Of a stretch of DNA of 64,000 nt, positions 1 to 13,291 are shown piece by piece. The stretch covers positions 1 to 64,000 of the forward strand of contig CALSTS010000003.1 of NCBI GenBank assembly GCA_943789335.1, written 5' to 3'. Within the stretch, counting starts at the first letter, position 1. Every line of letters begins with the position of its first letter. The position numbers were made by a program, and so were the translations under genes. The notes below the pieces were generated by a model. That model saw only the letters and a list, made by a program, of their open reading frames with translations, was not told the origin of the DNA and searched no databases. This stretch comes from an uncultured Pseudomonadales bacterium. Lineage in GTDB: Bacteria; Pseudomonadota; Gammaproteobacteria; Pseudomonadales; Pseudohongiellaceae.

Positions 1-393
1 GTACTCACTACGGTTTAGACGGTGCAAGCCAACCCTACCAGGGTGAGCATCGCTTAAGGCATGCTCATCAAGAGCATTTTCCAGACTACTGATTAGCTGC
101 CAGCGTGTTGTTTGATCTGGCTGGGGTTGATTTGGAGGAGGCATAACATTCGCGCGCAACTTGCTAATGGCAAGTTCAAAAATTTCTGCTTCTTCAGCGA
201 CATCTTCTGGATCGAAAAGTGTGAAATCAATACCACCGGAATAGTCCTGAAAATTATGGCAATCCATGCAATAGGTTTCTAAAGTACCCCAGTTAGTGAC
301 GAGTTCTTCAGAGTCAATCTCAGCAGCCTGGAGATAAGCACACGGCAACATTACTGCTGAAAATAGCAACACCGCAGGTATTTTTTTCTGCAT
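1..393 (-). CDS. DUF1587-type cytochrome c protein, N-terminal fragment
   Basis: An ATG at 393 opens a frame that runs off the window start; 131 residues are visible. Residues 1-23 form a Sec signal peptide. A single c-type heme motif CMDCH lies at residues 42-46, and the visible part ends in RLNRSEY, the typical beginning of a DUF1587 domain. That order (heme c domain, then DUF1587 and usually DUF1592/1588/1585) is the exported planctomycete-type cytochrome c family, whose substrate is not established. The start is 7 bases after the stop of the upstream gene at 401, so the two are probably co-transcribed. The family call is good; the function is unknown, and the C-terminal domains lie outside the window. 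Confidence 0.75.
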   Translation of the reverse strand, partial: MQKKIPAVLLFSAVMLPCAYLQAAEIDSEELVTNWGTLETYCMDCHNFQDYSGGIDFTLFDPEDVAEEAEIFELAISKLRANVMPPPNQPQPDQTTRWQLISSLENALDEHALSDAHPGRVGLHRLNRSEY

Positions 394-400
394 ACTGACC

Positions 401-1318
401 TTAAATAACATTGGGAATTGTTCTTTCACTTATATGATACCAGGCACTTCGAAAAACCTGCTGCAAAAATAATGTCGGGTCGCCTCGTTCAGCAACATAG
501 TTCTGCATAGGGTTAGTTTCCTGGAATTCATACAGGCTTAAGCCATTTTGAAAAGCTAAAACGACCGCCTGCCATGCACTTTCCAGTAAAGCATGCTGCT
601 CAATTAAGTCGTGCCGAGCAAGGATAGATCCCTGCGAAGCGACAATCTGAGTATTATCTGAAGAAATATCCAGCAAGGTTTGCGTTGCATCGCGCAATCC
701 TCGAATCCAACCGCCGGTTGAATAGTCGATCAAAGGAAAGCTATTCACTGCCAATAAATCACTGACCACCAAAATATCCGCTGCTTTAAAGTGCAGGTAA
801 ATATCTCCATCAGTGTGGGCTTTAGGTAAGTGCTCATAGATAAGCGTTTCGCCTTCCAGTTGTAGACTGCTTCCGGTATAAAAACCATGGTTGGCTTGAG
901 CATCAAGTGGCATGGGCTGGTACTGTTTATGTTCCCACTCCACATAAGGATCAGCACCTTGCCAAAGCCGCGTATTTTCATGCGCAATAATTGTCGTGTT
1001 ATCAGCCAGATGATAATTCAGACCACAATGTTCAGGGCGCCAGTTGCTATTGAATAAGCTGCTTATCCTTTTAGCAGGCGCAAGCATTTGTATTTCATTT
1101 AACAAACCACTCGCACTCTCAGGCAGGCCTCCATCAATAAGGACCAACTCATCGGCAAGATCAGCAAGCACAACATTGCAACCTGAGCCCTGGATTAAAT
1201 AAAAACCGGGAGAAAATTCGAAAGAAGAAATACCTGATTGCGGGTAGGCAGGAAGATTACGACCTAAGACAATGATACTGCCAAGAGCTCCTTTGATGAG
1301 TGTTCTACGTTTTAGCAT
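401..1318 (-). CDS. Exported metallo-beta-lactamase-fold protein with degenerate metal site
   Basis: 305 residues. The N-terminus has a twin-arginine-like signal (KRRTLIKG) followed by a hydrophobic stretch, so the protein is probably periplasmic. The fold is suggested by the ILIDGG-like strand near residue 60 and by HTDGD at 168-172, which matches the second metal motif. The first motif, normally HxHxDH, reads NWRPEH at 92-97: only the last histidine is kept and the aspartate is a glutamate. The canonical dinuclear zinc site is therefore unlikely, and the protein may bind one metal or act without hydrolase activity. It lies directly upstream of the heme c/DUF1587 gene and probably shares its operon. 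The fold is fairly certain; the activity is unknown. Confidence 0.65.
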   Translation of the reverse strand: MLKRRTLIKGALGSIIVLGRNLPAYPQSGISSFEFSPGFYLIQGSGCNVVLADLADELVLIDGGLPESASGLLNEIQMLAPAKRISSLFNSNWRPEHCGLNYHLADNTTIIAHENTRLWQGADPYVEWEHKQYQPMPLDAQANHGFYTGSSLQLEGETLIYEHLPKAHTDGDIYLHFKAADILVVSDLLAVNSFPLIDYSTGGWIRGLRDATQTLLDISSDNTQIVASQGSILARHDLIEQHALLESAWQAVVLAFQNGLSLYEFQETNPMQNYVAERGDPTLFLQQVFRSAWYHISERTIPNVI

Positions 1319-1579
1319 GATTGTCTAATTGCATTGGTCTTATTGAGTGATTTGTATATTGGTCAAATTATGCTTGCCTGGCCAGAAGCAACTGACCAGT
1401 TAAGCCATCACCTGTACGCTTGGTAAACGATGCCTTATAACAACTTTTATATTAATTATTGTGCTTATTATGGAACCCCACATAACTTAATACAAGGCAA
1501 TGAGCCTCGCAAATATAATATTCATTTTATATGCTATATATCAATTAGTTATGATGCATATATAATGTATAACATCAAC
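1319..1579. other. AT-rich intergenic stretch
   Basis: About 260 bases between the VOC gene and the metallo-beta-lactamase-fold gene, strongly AT-rich between 1430 and 1575. It presumably carries the promoter of the downstream minus-strand pair. I see no convincing -35/-10 pair, terminator hairpin or small gene. Confidence 0.4.
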
Positions 1580-2346
1580 TTAAAATTCGCGCAGCCCTTG
1601 CGTAAGAACCACCTTTACGCCTCTTGGATCTGTAAAAGATGCTGAGGCGATGCCGAGCGCATCTACCCACTGATAAGCCTGATCAAACACGACGCCTTTA
1701 GCTTCTAGCGCCTGGCAAAAGGCTTCAAGATTCACAAGCTCGAAATCCGATATGGTCGATAGCCGCTGCCATCAGTCGCTGCAAATGGGCCTTCACCAAG
1801 TTCAAAGGGCCTTGCACCGAGCTGCCCATAAGCTTAAATTCATACCTGGCACATTAGTCGCGGACGCTGAATAGTACCCCTCGCGCCTGTGTCTCCAGGT
1901 TAAAAGCGTCGTTGTACCAGGCCAAAAGCTCTTCGTGACCATCTGTGGAATAGTGGATATGGTAACCAGTAAATTCGGTATATAGCGCCTGATCTTCTTG
2001 TAACTCAACTTCTACACCCCCAGGCAAGGTCACATAGGCATTGGCATAGCCTTCTGAACCAGTAAATATCGGCCCCATGTCAAAACCTGCGGCTTCCCAC
2101 TTATCAATAAACCTAGCCAGATTACGAAGTTTAAACCCGAAATGATGCATGGCAGTTTTTACCGAGCTCAAGCTTGGCGCTTGCTCATCAAACATAAGGA
2201 TGAAATTGGGAAATTTAACTGCTAGAGAGTCGATCCAATTGAGTTATGCAGCTCGCCATCAAAATGCTCTATCCAGATATTAATATGCTCTTCTGTATAT
2301 CAGGCACATTCAGGTGCACATGCCCGTATGCCAGGCCAGCTTTCAT
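1580..2346 (-). CDS. VOC (glyoxalase/dioxygenase fold) protein, broken by frameshifts
   Basis: Joining three frames gives a single protein. It begins at the ATG at 2346 (GHVHLNVPDIQ), continues through HHFGFKLRNL and LPGGVEVELQED, and ends with ASFTDPRGVKVVLTQG before the stop at 1580. GHVHLNV, HHFGF and the VEVELQE strand are the recurring metal-site segments of the vicinal oxygen chelate superfamily (histidine, histidine, glutamate). Frame changes occur near 2240, 1860 and 1750. Upstream of the chosen ATG a second frame reads SLANAQLAT, which looks like the end of a signal peptide, so the protein may be exported. It follows the cupin gene by about 10 bases. The substrate cannot be told from sequence. 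The frame breaks may be sequence errors. Confidence 0.6.
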
Positions 2347-2356
2347 CGGGACGTGG

Positions 2357-2916
2357 CTAATTGAGCATTAGCCAGGCTTGCTTAGGTATAAGATACTGAG
2401 AAAAAGACTCAGGAATTTCACGTTGTTGACGGTTAGAAATGTTGTCTCAACAGGCCCCATGCCCATGATCTGGACTACCACTTCTTCATCCTTTGCCACG
2501 TCATAGTGATGACCATAAGGTGGTTCATAGATAAATGCACCTTCCTCTACCATCGTCGTACTGTCTGGATCGTACACATCTAGAGGCTGGCCCCGTCGCG
2601 ACCCACCAATTACCTTTGAGCACATTAATGTAACGCGCCTGATCATGGTAATGCGGGCGGCTGCCCGTGTCCTGGAGCCCAGGTAATCTGAACTACGTAT
2701 AGCCCAGGCTCACTTGGGTGACCGTATACAGTACACCCAACCGGTGTCATCTTGCGGCAGGATATCCTCAGGGCCGGCGATCATAAAGTCATGCTCGTCA
2801 GGTTCAAGCACTTGTGCTAGTGCTGCAGAGTTGAATACCCATAACAAAACGGCATAAAGGCCAACAATGTTAAAAGTCTTAATTAGTTTTAGCTCTTTAA
2901 AGAACGCCATATACAA
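2357..2916 (-). CDS. Exported cupin-domain protein, broken by frameshifts
   Basis: The N-terminus (residues about 1-35) is a signal peptide ending in SAALAQ. The rest is recovered only by switching frame three or four times: GLYVVQITWAPG, then SRPHYHDQARYINVLKG, then EEGAFIYEPPYGHHYDVAKDEE, then QQREIPESFSQYL before the stop at 2357. HYH followed by a later GHHYD is the pattern of the two cupin motifs that bind a metal. A tryptophan-rich segment (GNWWVATG) between them is common in small exported cupins. The gene precedes the VOC gene on the same strand, so an exported cupin plus VOC pair acting on a small metabolite is plausible. Frame breaks lie near 2420, 2590, 2650 and 2705. Confidence 0.6.
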
Positions 2917-3031
2917 GCCTCATATTCTTATTATTACTGAGTAGTAAACAAGAATTCAGGCAAAAGCGCTATAAAAAATTATTTGTTTGGGAAAATGAAA
3001 AAAGAAAAGTGGCTAACTAAACGATAATGGG

Positions 3032-3048
3032 GGCCGACGGGGATTGAA
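3032..3048 (-). repeat. Distal attachment site: 17-bp copy of tRNA-His 3' end
   Basis: GGCCGACGGGGATTGAA matches 14751-14767 exactly. The flanks resemble the tRNA too (ATGGG on one side, TCC against CCC on the other) but diverge, as expected for the outer duplicate left after integration into a tRNA gene. The rest of a tRNA is absent here. Confidence 0.8.
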
Positions 3049-3100
3049 TCCTTTTCTGTATTCCTTTAAATATAAGGATTAATCTTTACAAATAACAAAA

Positions 3101-3124
3101 GGTACCCCCATAAGTACCCCCATA
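3101..3124 (+). repeat. Two tandem GTACCCCCATA repeats, probable integrase arm sites
   Basis: GGTACCCCCATA (3101-3112) is followed at once by AGTACCCCCATA (3113-3124). The same core recurs at the other end of the element at 14583-14652 in both orientations. Short iterated sites of this kind next to both attachment cores are where the integrase N-terminal arm-binding domain (and excision factors) bind. The assignment is by position and repetition only. Confidence 0.6.
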
Positions 3125-3301
3125 ATTCAATCTACCCCTCTTTGTCACTCAATTTGTTTAATTTTTTTCCTATATTTACTAAGGTCTGCTTACTGCCGAT
3201 AACCGACATAAGCATAATTTAATTTTAAGTGTCATAAACTAATGCCTGATATTCTCCCTTTTGACCTTATAGCTAGAGTTAGCGCCTTTACTTGTTACTT
3301 G

Positions 3302-4181
3302 CTAATCATCGCTATCCCTACATGTTTCATCTGGAAATTCCAATTCTATTGTAGTGTGAGAAAGCTCATACTTTTCTAATTTCTCAGCTACCTCAGATTT
3401 TAGTTCTAACTGTTCATTTTGACTAATGGCTTTACTCAGCAATAAATGGGCCGTATATACATTGTGTTCCCCATCTAGTGACCAACAATGCTCATGGTGA
3501 ATTTCCTTTATTAAATCTAATTCACTTAGATCATTGTGGATTTTCTTAACCAAATCAGCCTCAGGTGCAGCTTGGAAAAATACTTTTAATGTGGTTTTTA
3601 GATTTTTAATAACATTAAACAAAATAAATAAAAGTGAAAAGAATTGCCAGTATCGGGTCTAGAATCGGCCATTCAAAGAATTGCAATAGTATAGAAACAA
3701 TTAGTACTGCCACCCATCCGATTACATCTTCCAGTAGATGCCAATTAAGCACCTTCTCATTCAAGCTCTTGCCTGCGCTTAGTTTAAATGCTGCATAACC
3801 ATTCACGGAAATACCAAATACTGCCAGCACGATCATGCCTTCTGTTACAGGCAAAACAGGATTAAACAACCTGGGAAGGGCTTGGATTAAAATCCAAATT
3901 GAACCCCCAACCAACACAAACCCATTTATCATGGCGCTGAATAAGGAAAGCCGCCTGTAACCGTAAGTGAACACATCATCGGCATCCTTTTTAGATAGCT
4001 TATCTAAAATCCATGCTGAGCCAATTGATAAGCTATCACCCAAATCATGTACAGCATCGGCCATGATTGCCGTGCTATTTGTAAGAATTCCTCCAATAAA
4101 TTCAATAATAGTGAAGCCAACGTTTAAGAAAAACGCTGCACCGATTCTGCTTGAACTTGAATCATCTGAGTGACTGTGCAT
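3302..4181 (-). CDS. czcD: CDF-family cation efflux protein (CzcD-like), one frameshift
   Basis: The first 188 residues (start 4181) form the membrane domain of a cation diffusion facilitator. TM2 holds HDLGD and TM5 holds HLLED, the paired HxxxD metal site, and FTYGYRRLSLFSAMING is a family signature. The N-terminus is short and histidine-poor (MHSHSDD). The frame closes at 3615 in a T-rich stretch. The next frame continues without a gap as the cytoplasmic C-terminal domain (VIKNLKTTLKVFFQ onwards to 3302). One single-base indel therefore splits a normal roughly 290-residue protein. It exports Zn, Co or Cd from the cytoplasm and lies 9 bases after czcA, as the last gene of the efflux operon. 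Confidence 0.85.
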
Positions 4182-4190
4182 TTTACTTAC

Positions 4191-8567
<4,377 letters not shown>

Positions 8568-8571
<4 letters not shown>

Positions 8572-9839
8572 TGTCTTTCTCCCTGGGCTGACGAGCTTAA
8601 CGGCTCACCACTTAATCTTTCTATTTCAGCTCTCAACGTATGCACCTTGCTGAGACTGTTGATAAGCGCAAATTCAGCATCCAAATACTCTTGCTGAGTA
8701 CTAATTAATTCGATATAGCTGTATAAACCGGCTTGATAGGCTTGCTGGGTTTGTCCTATAAGATCAGCCAATAATGGAAGGATTTCATCCTGCAAAACCT
8801 GCGCTTCACTGATTGCCTGAGTTAATTGCTCATGCAATGCATAAAGTTCTCCACGCATGGTATTTAAACCACTCTCTCTCCGAACCGAGACTTCCTGCAA
8901 GCTGGATCGAGCACTGCGTAAAGTTCCTGCCGACCGCTCTTCCATATTCAGGGGCATGCTCATGCTGAATACGAGACCAGTATCATCCAAGGCGCGATTA
9001 TGTCTTAGACCAGCGGACCACTGAAAATCAGCATTCTGCCTACTCTGCGCTTCACGTATTCGCGCTTCTTGAAATCTTGCTTCATCAGCATAGATGACAA
9101 TATTTGGATTCGCTTCCAGCCTCAGCAATAAACTATTCAATGAGCCTGCTGTTCCAATTTCAAAAAAGTTTGTATTGAGAGTATTAAACCCAGGAATCTG
9201 GTTACCCCACATAGTAGACAATCTAATCTTTGCACTTTGCAGCCTCGCTGCTGAATTACGCTGTGCAATCTGTGCCCTTCGTATAGCAGCATCTGCCCTT
9301 ACTATCTCCAATTGTGGAGCCTGACCGGCATCAACCAGGGGCTGTAATAGGTTTCTGGTCTCTAGGGCAAGTTCCGTAGCTTCAATCTGTACATTAAGCT
9401 GTTGCTGAGCCGCTGCGACATCAATAAAACGAAAAGTTGTTTCAGCAATTAAATCCAGTTCCGTGACTCGCTGTTCAGCATCAAGAATATCTATACGACG
9501 GTTTACTGTTTCGACTCGCGCTTCACGCTTGTCTCCCATTTCAATTACATTTGAAATTGCTAAAGTGAAATCACTCCCACTAATACCGCTTAATTCACCG
9601 CTACCGAAAGCATTTTCAAGCTCGCTATTTAGGGTAAACCCAGGTCTCAAATCTGCAGTTTCACGCTCTGCTGACAAAACTTCCCTGCGAATGGGAAATC
9701 TATCCATTTCAGGGTTAGATTCTAAAGTTGCTCTAATTGCATCCCCCAGGCTTAAACGATCTGGGATACTGATCTGAGCAGAACTGTAACTGCTTATCAA
9801 AGTGGCAAAAATGCACACTACAACATATCGATGAAACAT
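8568..9839 (-). CDS. czcC: RND efflux outer-membrane channel CzcC (TolC family)
   Basis: The start is set at the ATG at 9839, directly behind AGGAGGAGATCG; a longer frame would add nine residues without a ribosome site. The protein has 423 residues: a signal peptide (ATLISSYSSAQ), then two outer-membrane-efflux repeats rich in alanine, glutamine and glutamate typical of TolC-like alpha barrels (SLGDAIRATLESNP; EAQVLQDEILPLLADLIGQ). YSYIELISTQQEYLDAEFAL near the end is a characteristic CzcC/CusC helix. It forms the outer-membrane exit duct for the CzcBA pump and is the first gene of the three-gene core, overlapping czcB by 4 bases. Confidence 0.9.
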
Positions 9840-9899
9840 CGATCTCCTCCTATAAAGGCAATTCAATACTGTTACCGGTGAACCGGCACAAGAAAAGAT

Positions 9900-10271
9900 T
9901 TAGCCTAGTAGGGGTGGAGCTCGTAATGGGGGAAGGGATAAATCGGCTTCTAATTTTTGAAAACTATCTGCCGGAATTGAAATAAAAGTTGAGTTCTGAA
10001 GTATTTCAGCTACTAAAACCGAATTTGATAACAGAAAAGCATGATGCGTAGATTGACTATTTTTTGATTTAGTAAGATCTACAGAGACCTCTCCCTCAAC
10101 ATCATTGTGAGTTTGAACCTCATCAGAATGATCAGGATGTCCATCCAGATTCTCATAATGGTATGTAACTGCCGGTTCCTGACCATCCAGACAAAGATGT
10201 CTGTGTAGATCGCCTGCATTGATAAAAAGCAGAGCTACAGTTGAAAGTATAAATAGAAACCGTTTGTTCAT
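9900..10271 (-). CDS. Small exported His-rich protein upstream of czcCBA
   Basis: 123 residues with a signal peptide (FLFILSTVALLFINAGD). The mature part starts HRHLCLDGQEP and continues with a cluster HYENLDGHPDHSDEVQTHND, giving many histidines and acidic residues plus one cysteine, and it ends LPPLRAPPLLG. I recall similar short exported proteins at the head of czc/cus operons, but I cannot name a family. Position (60 bases before czcC, same strand) and composition suggest a periplasmic metal buffer or sensor for the efflux pump. The function is inferred. Confidence 0.6.
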   Translation of the reverse strand: MNKRFLFILSTVALLFINAGDLHRHLCLDGQEPAVTYHYENLDGHPDHSDEVQTHNDVEGEVSVDLTKSKNSQSTHHAFLLSNSVLVAEILQNSTFISIPADSFQKLEADLSLPPLRAPPLLG

Positions 10272-10425
10272 CAGGCGGATAATACTAGAAACTTGTAGTT
10301 AAGATCAATTTATTGGTAATAACCTTGAAAAAAAACTATCTCTGGACGCCAGCTCAAACCCCAAGGGGAGCAAACCGACAAAAACTATCGAATGGTGTGT
10401 ACAATTGTCTTTTAAGTAGAAAAAT

Positions 10426-11520
10426 CTAGATCCGTTCATCTAACTTACGAAAAACCGCCTCTGCTATCTCATCCGCACTTTGGTTTATTACTTTACGCGG
10501 TTCTTTAAACTGTTTAAAAATTTCACTCTGCCTGCTTTCTGGTACTTCCCCATAACTATTAAAGGTGGTCATTACTTCATCATGTCCAAAATTCTGGCTC
10601 CACGCTTTAAACTCTTCTGGTGTCTGGCAAATATTTTGACCTAGTCGTGTTAAAGTATCTCTGAAACTATGAGGATTAAAACTTGGCAATCCTGCCATCG
10701 TGAAAGCATCTTTAAAAATTTTTCGTATACCTGAGGTATTTCTCCAATGCTGATCTAATAGTCCTAAAACTTTAAAATTATGATCATCATCCAAGCCCAT
10801 TTTAGTTTTGGGAAATAATGGAGCATCATTTCCAAACAAACATTCATCTCTCAAACACTCCACCCATTCAAAGACAATGTTACGAATTTCATCGCCTACA
10901 GGGGCAAAGCAAGTAGTAAAGGTTTTACTAAATTTGGTTTTAACTTCCCTTGCATCCTGATAAACAGTATCAGCATCAAAATCTATGTGCTTAACCTTCA
11001 TCGAGGCGATAGCGCTATCTCTAGCACCTGTTAACAGAGTAAATGCAACCAATGCCCTATTACGCCTTTCAACAAGACTACAAGTTGGCATGACACTTAT
11101 TACATGTTTTATTTGCTCAAGAGTTGCTACTGTTTTTCGCCGCTTGGCTTTTGCTGTGCGAGTTTCTTTTCCCAACAAATTAAAATACTCTGCATCGGTA
11201 TAACTAATACGAGATTTATAGCCTGTTTGTTGCGATAACCATTCAATGAACGCCTTTAAATGCCGCGCTGTACTGTTAAGAGTAGCAAGACTCAATGGCT
11301 GCCCTGTCTTATGATGTGTTTGGTTAGCAAGATGCTTCTTAAAACCTATGGCTTGCTCAAAATGAAAGGCTTTAAAATCTTTGTATTTATTGTAGGATTC
11401 AAATCTTGCAACAGCTTTAGCAACCGCATCAATAGATGCTTCATTCTGCCCTTTTGCTTGCTTCAAGAATCTTAAGTATTTGCGTTTAATACGCTCATTA
11501 TTTGTATTGTATTTCTGCAT
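10426..11520 (-). CDS. Tyrosine recombinase (second integrase of the island)
   Basis: 364 residues. The N-terminal half is a SAM-like core-binding domain (residues about 5-130). The catalytic half shows TGARDSAIASMK with the first arginine near residue 170, then HSFRDTLTR (H-x-x-R), FGHDEVMTTFNSYG with the second histidine, and the nucleophilic tyrosine. All the expected catalytic residues appear present. It lies inside the island and not next to the tRNA, so it is probably not the enzyme that targets tRNA-His. It may resolve or mobilise an inner segment, or belong to an earlier element. It ends 150 bases upstream of the His-rich efflux gene and is preceded by the HTH gene at 11533. Confidence 0.85.
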   Translation of the reverse strand: MQKYNTNNERIKRKYLRFLKQAKGQNEASIDAVAKAVARFESYNKYKDFKAFHFEQAIGFKKHLANQTHHKTGQPLSLATLNSTARHLKAFIEWLSQQTGYKSRISYTDAEYFNLLGKETRTAKAKRRKTVATLEQIKHVISVMPTCSLVERRNRALVAFTLLTGARDSAIASMKVKHIDFDADTVYQDAREVKTKFSKTFTTCFAPVGDEIRNIVFEWVECLRDECLFGNDAPLFPKTKMGLDDDHNFKVLGLLDQHWRNTSGIRKIFKDAFTMAGLPSFNPHSFRDTLTRLGQNICQTPEEFKAWSQNFGHDEVMTTFNSYGEVPESRQSEIFKQFKEPRKVINQSADEIAEAVFRKLDERI

Positions 11521-11532
11521 GGTTTCAACTCA

Positions 11533-12003
11533 CTATCTAAAGTCACTATTTAAGAGAGGGTTATTACTATCGTTTATGTCTTCCAAACCTTTCGGTTTTG
11601 AAACTTCAAATACCTCTTCATAGCCTTGCAAGGAACTAAAACTCACAAACTTGTTAACAATACATTCACAGCGTGAACAGAAACCTACTAACCGGCCTTT
11701 AGTGCTTGAAATTAATTGATACTCAACAAAGTTTTCGGCTGGAATTGTTGGCGCTTTACAACGAAGGCAATATAGCTCGTTAGGTTTACATTTTTGCTTT
11801 TTACTCTCTCTCTTTCTTTGAAGAAAGCTCTTTAATTCTGAACCTAATACCAAATATGGCTTCTGGTCTTGGAGACAATTCAAACCATTTCTTACCCACC
11901 TTGCTACTGTGTTTTTATGTACACAAAAAACACTCGCAACCTCTTCAAACGTGTAATTTCGGTTTATTTTCACCAAATTTGGATTTAGACAACGCTTTTT
12001 CAT
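11533..12003 (-). CDS. HTH protein with CxxC/CxxC zinc-ribbon-like segment
   Basis: 156 residues. Residues 15-45 (YTFEEVASVFCVHKNTVARWVRNGL) form a helix-turn-helix like those of excisionases and helix-turn-helix 17 proteins. Residues about 78-112 hold two cysteine pairs, YCLRCKAP and FCSRCECI, which could bind one zinc. It overlaps the AlpA-like gene by 4 bases and is followed 12 bases later by the second recombinase, so the three genes form an operon. A role as an excision or directionality factor, or as a regulator of the recombinase, is likely from context. I do not recognise a named family. Confidence 0.65.
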   Translation of the reverse strand: MKKRCLNPNLVKINRNYTFEEVASVFCVHKNTVARWVRNGLNCLQDQKPYLVLGSELKSFLQRKRESKKQKCKPNELYCLRCKAPTIPAENFVEYQLISSTKGRLVGFCSRCECIVNKFVSFSSLQGYEEVFEVSKPKGLEDINDSNNPLLNSDFR

Positions 12004-12242
12004 AGCGCTGATTTACGATTAGTTTCTAGGTTAGTGACTAAGTCGCGAATTTCTTCATCATTTCTACCCGCTATACGAGCCGCAATTAACTCATTCACTT
12101 CATTGGCAGGCCAACCCACAGCTCTACCCCCCAAAGATATTGGCTTAGTCCATAACCCTTGGGAGATACGCAAATAAACGGATGACCTAGAAAGACCGCT
12201 TTGCTCTATGACATTAGGAAGACGAAAGATGGTATTAAGCAT
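12000..12242 (-). CDS. AlpA-family regulator
   Basis: 80 residues with the compact winged HTH of AlpA/prophage regulatory proteins: FRLPNVIEQSGLSRSSVYLRI, then LGGRAVGWPANEVNELIAARI. The RAVGW segment is the family signature. Such proteins activate integrase genes or act as excisionases in P4-like elements. Its stop overlaps the start of the next HTH gene (ATGA), and AGGGG lies upstream of the ATG. It is the first gene of the operon leading to the second recombinase. Confidence 0.85.
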   Translation of the reverse strand: MLNTIFRLPNVIEQSGLSRSSVYLRISQGLWTKPISLGGRAVGWPANEVNELIAARIAGRNDEEIRDLVTNLETNRKSAL

Positions 12243-12446
12243 GTTAGAACCCCTTGAGGTTTAGTTGAACATGCGATCATCATTCAATTTTTTCAGAAGT
12301 TTAAATAGATGGGCAACTTACAAAAACCTACCCATTATAAAAGCAGTACTGGTAAGCAGGTATCCATTCAAAAGTGATAGAGCAGAAAAAACGAATATAA
12401 TTTATGCATAATTTTCAATGGGTTAACGAGTGGTTAGCTTGGGGTC

Positions 12447-13160
12447 TTAGTTGCCCCCCCCTTTAGCATTCCAGTTAGCAACCTTACTGCACTCTTCAAT
12501 CGCCTGTTCAATTGGTTTTCCATCTTCATTCGTCAACCCAAACTGAACAGCATTCTCTCGTAACCATTTATCTAGGGCTTGTTTGGGACTTTTTTTACCA
12601 GGTTCTGTCACCGCCTGCCATGCTCTAACAGCGGCAGATAATTTCGGGGCATAACGTGGATTTAGTGGATCTAAGAAATCTAATGTTTCGACCGGCTCAG
12701 GAAAAAAGAAACCTGATTTAAAACCTTTATAAGCTAACCATTGTTTCAATGAATCATATTTAACTGTTGATTTATAAACATCTATTGACCCCTCAATGGT
12801 GCCATTTGGATAACCATTTATATCAAAATCATATTTAGGAACCAGCTCCCCCTCTATTGAACGCCGAAGCATAGAGCTTAAATAATCTTGATTCTCAATA
12901 ACTAAATCAGGTGCGTTGCCGTGTTCGTCTTGAAAACCACGTGATTGCATCTCTAAATTAGAGACTTCAGCCTCATATTTCTTATATAGTTTTAACGCGC
13001 CTGTAATAGCCGTTTTAGCTGCCTCATAGCCTAAAGGCCGCTTATGAACTTCGTGATCCTCTGTATACTCAGCCAGATTTGGTTTATCACCCACAACTAG
13101 CAACGCTGCCTGTACAATGTTTAAGTCTTCACATAAACGCCAGTAGTCTAATTCTTCCAT
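12447..13160 (-). CDS. Island-associated hypothetical protein
   Basis: 237 residues, no signal peptide or membrane segment. It begins MEELDYWRLCEDLNIVQAALL and has a charged, helical middle with an amphipathic stretch near residues 50-75. The C-terminal third (LSAAVRAWQAV, then SPKQALDKWLRENA) resembles the tail of proteins that sit beside AlpA and integrase genes in many islands, possibly replication or DNA-associated. I do not know a function. It sits between the AlpA operon and the tRNA-side integrase, on the same strand. The C-terminus is glycine-rich (AKGGGN), encoded by a run of eight G. Confidence 0.5.
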   Translation of the reverse strand: MEELDYWRLCEDLNIVQAALLVVGDKPNLAEYTEDHEVHKRPLGYEAAKTAITGALKLYKKYEAEVSNLEMQSRGFQDEHGNAPDLVIENQDYLSSMLRRSIEGELVPKYDFDINGYPNGTIEGSIDVYKSTVKYDSLKQWLAYKGFKSGFFFPEPVETLDFLDPLNPRYAPKLSAAVRAWQAVTEPGKKSPKQALDKWLRENAVQFGLTNEDGKPIEQAIEECSKVANWNAKGGGN

Positions 13161-13291
13161 TTTTCAAGACCTCCAATTACTCAACTTGGCAACTTTTACT
13201 TAGTTTTTATTCTTCTATGTTACCTGTAATAGGTATATGAAATGGGTGCAGTTCCTTAGAACATACTAAATTTATAAATTTATGGCTTTCC

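Noticed and set aside
1430..1645. 71-codon plus-strand frame
   Set aside because: AT-rich, no ribosome site, and it overlaps the 3' end of the VOC gene on the other strand.
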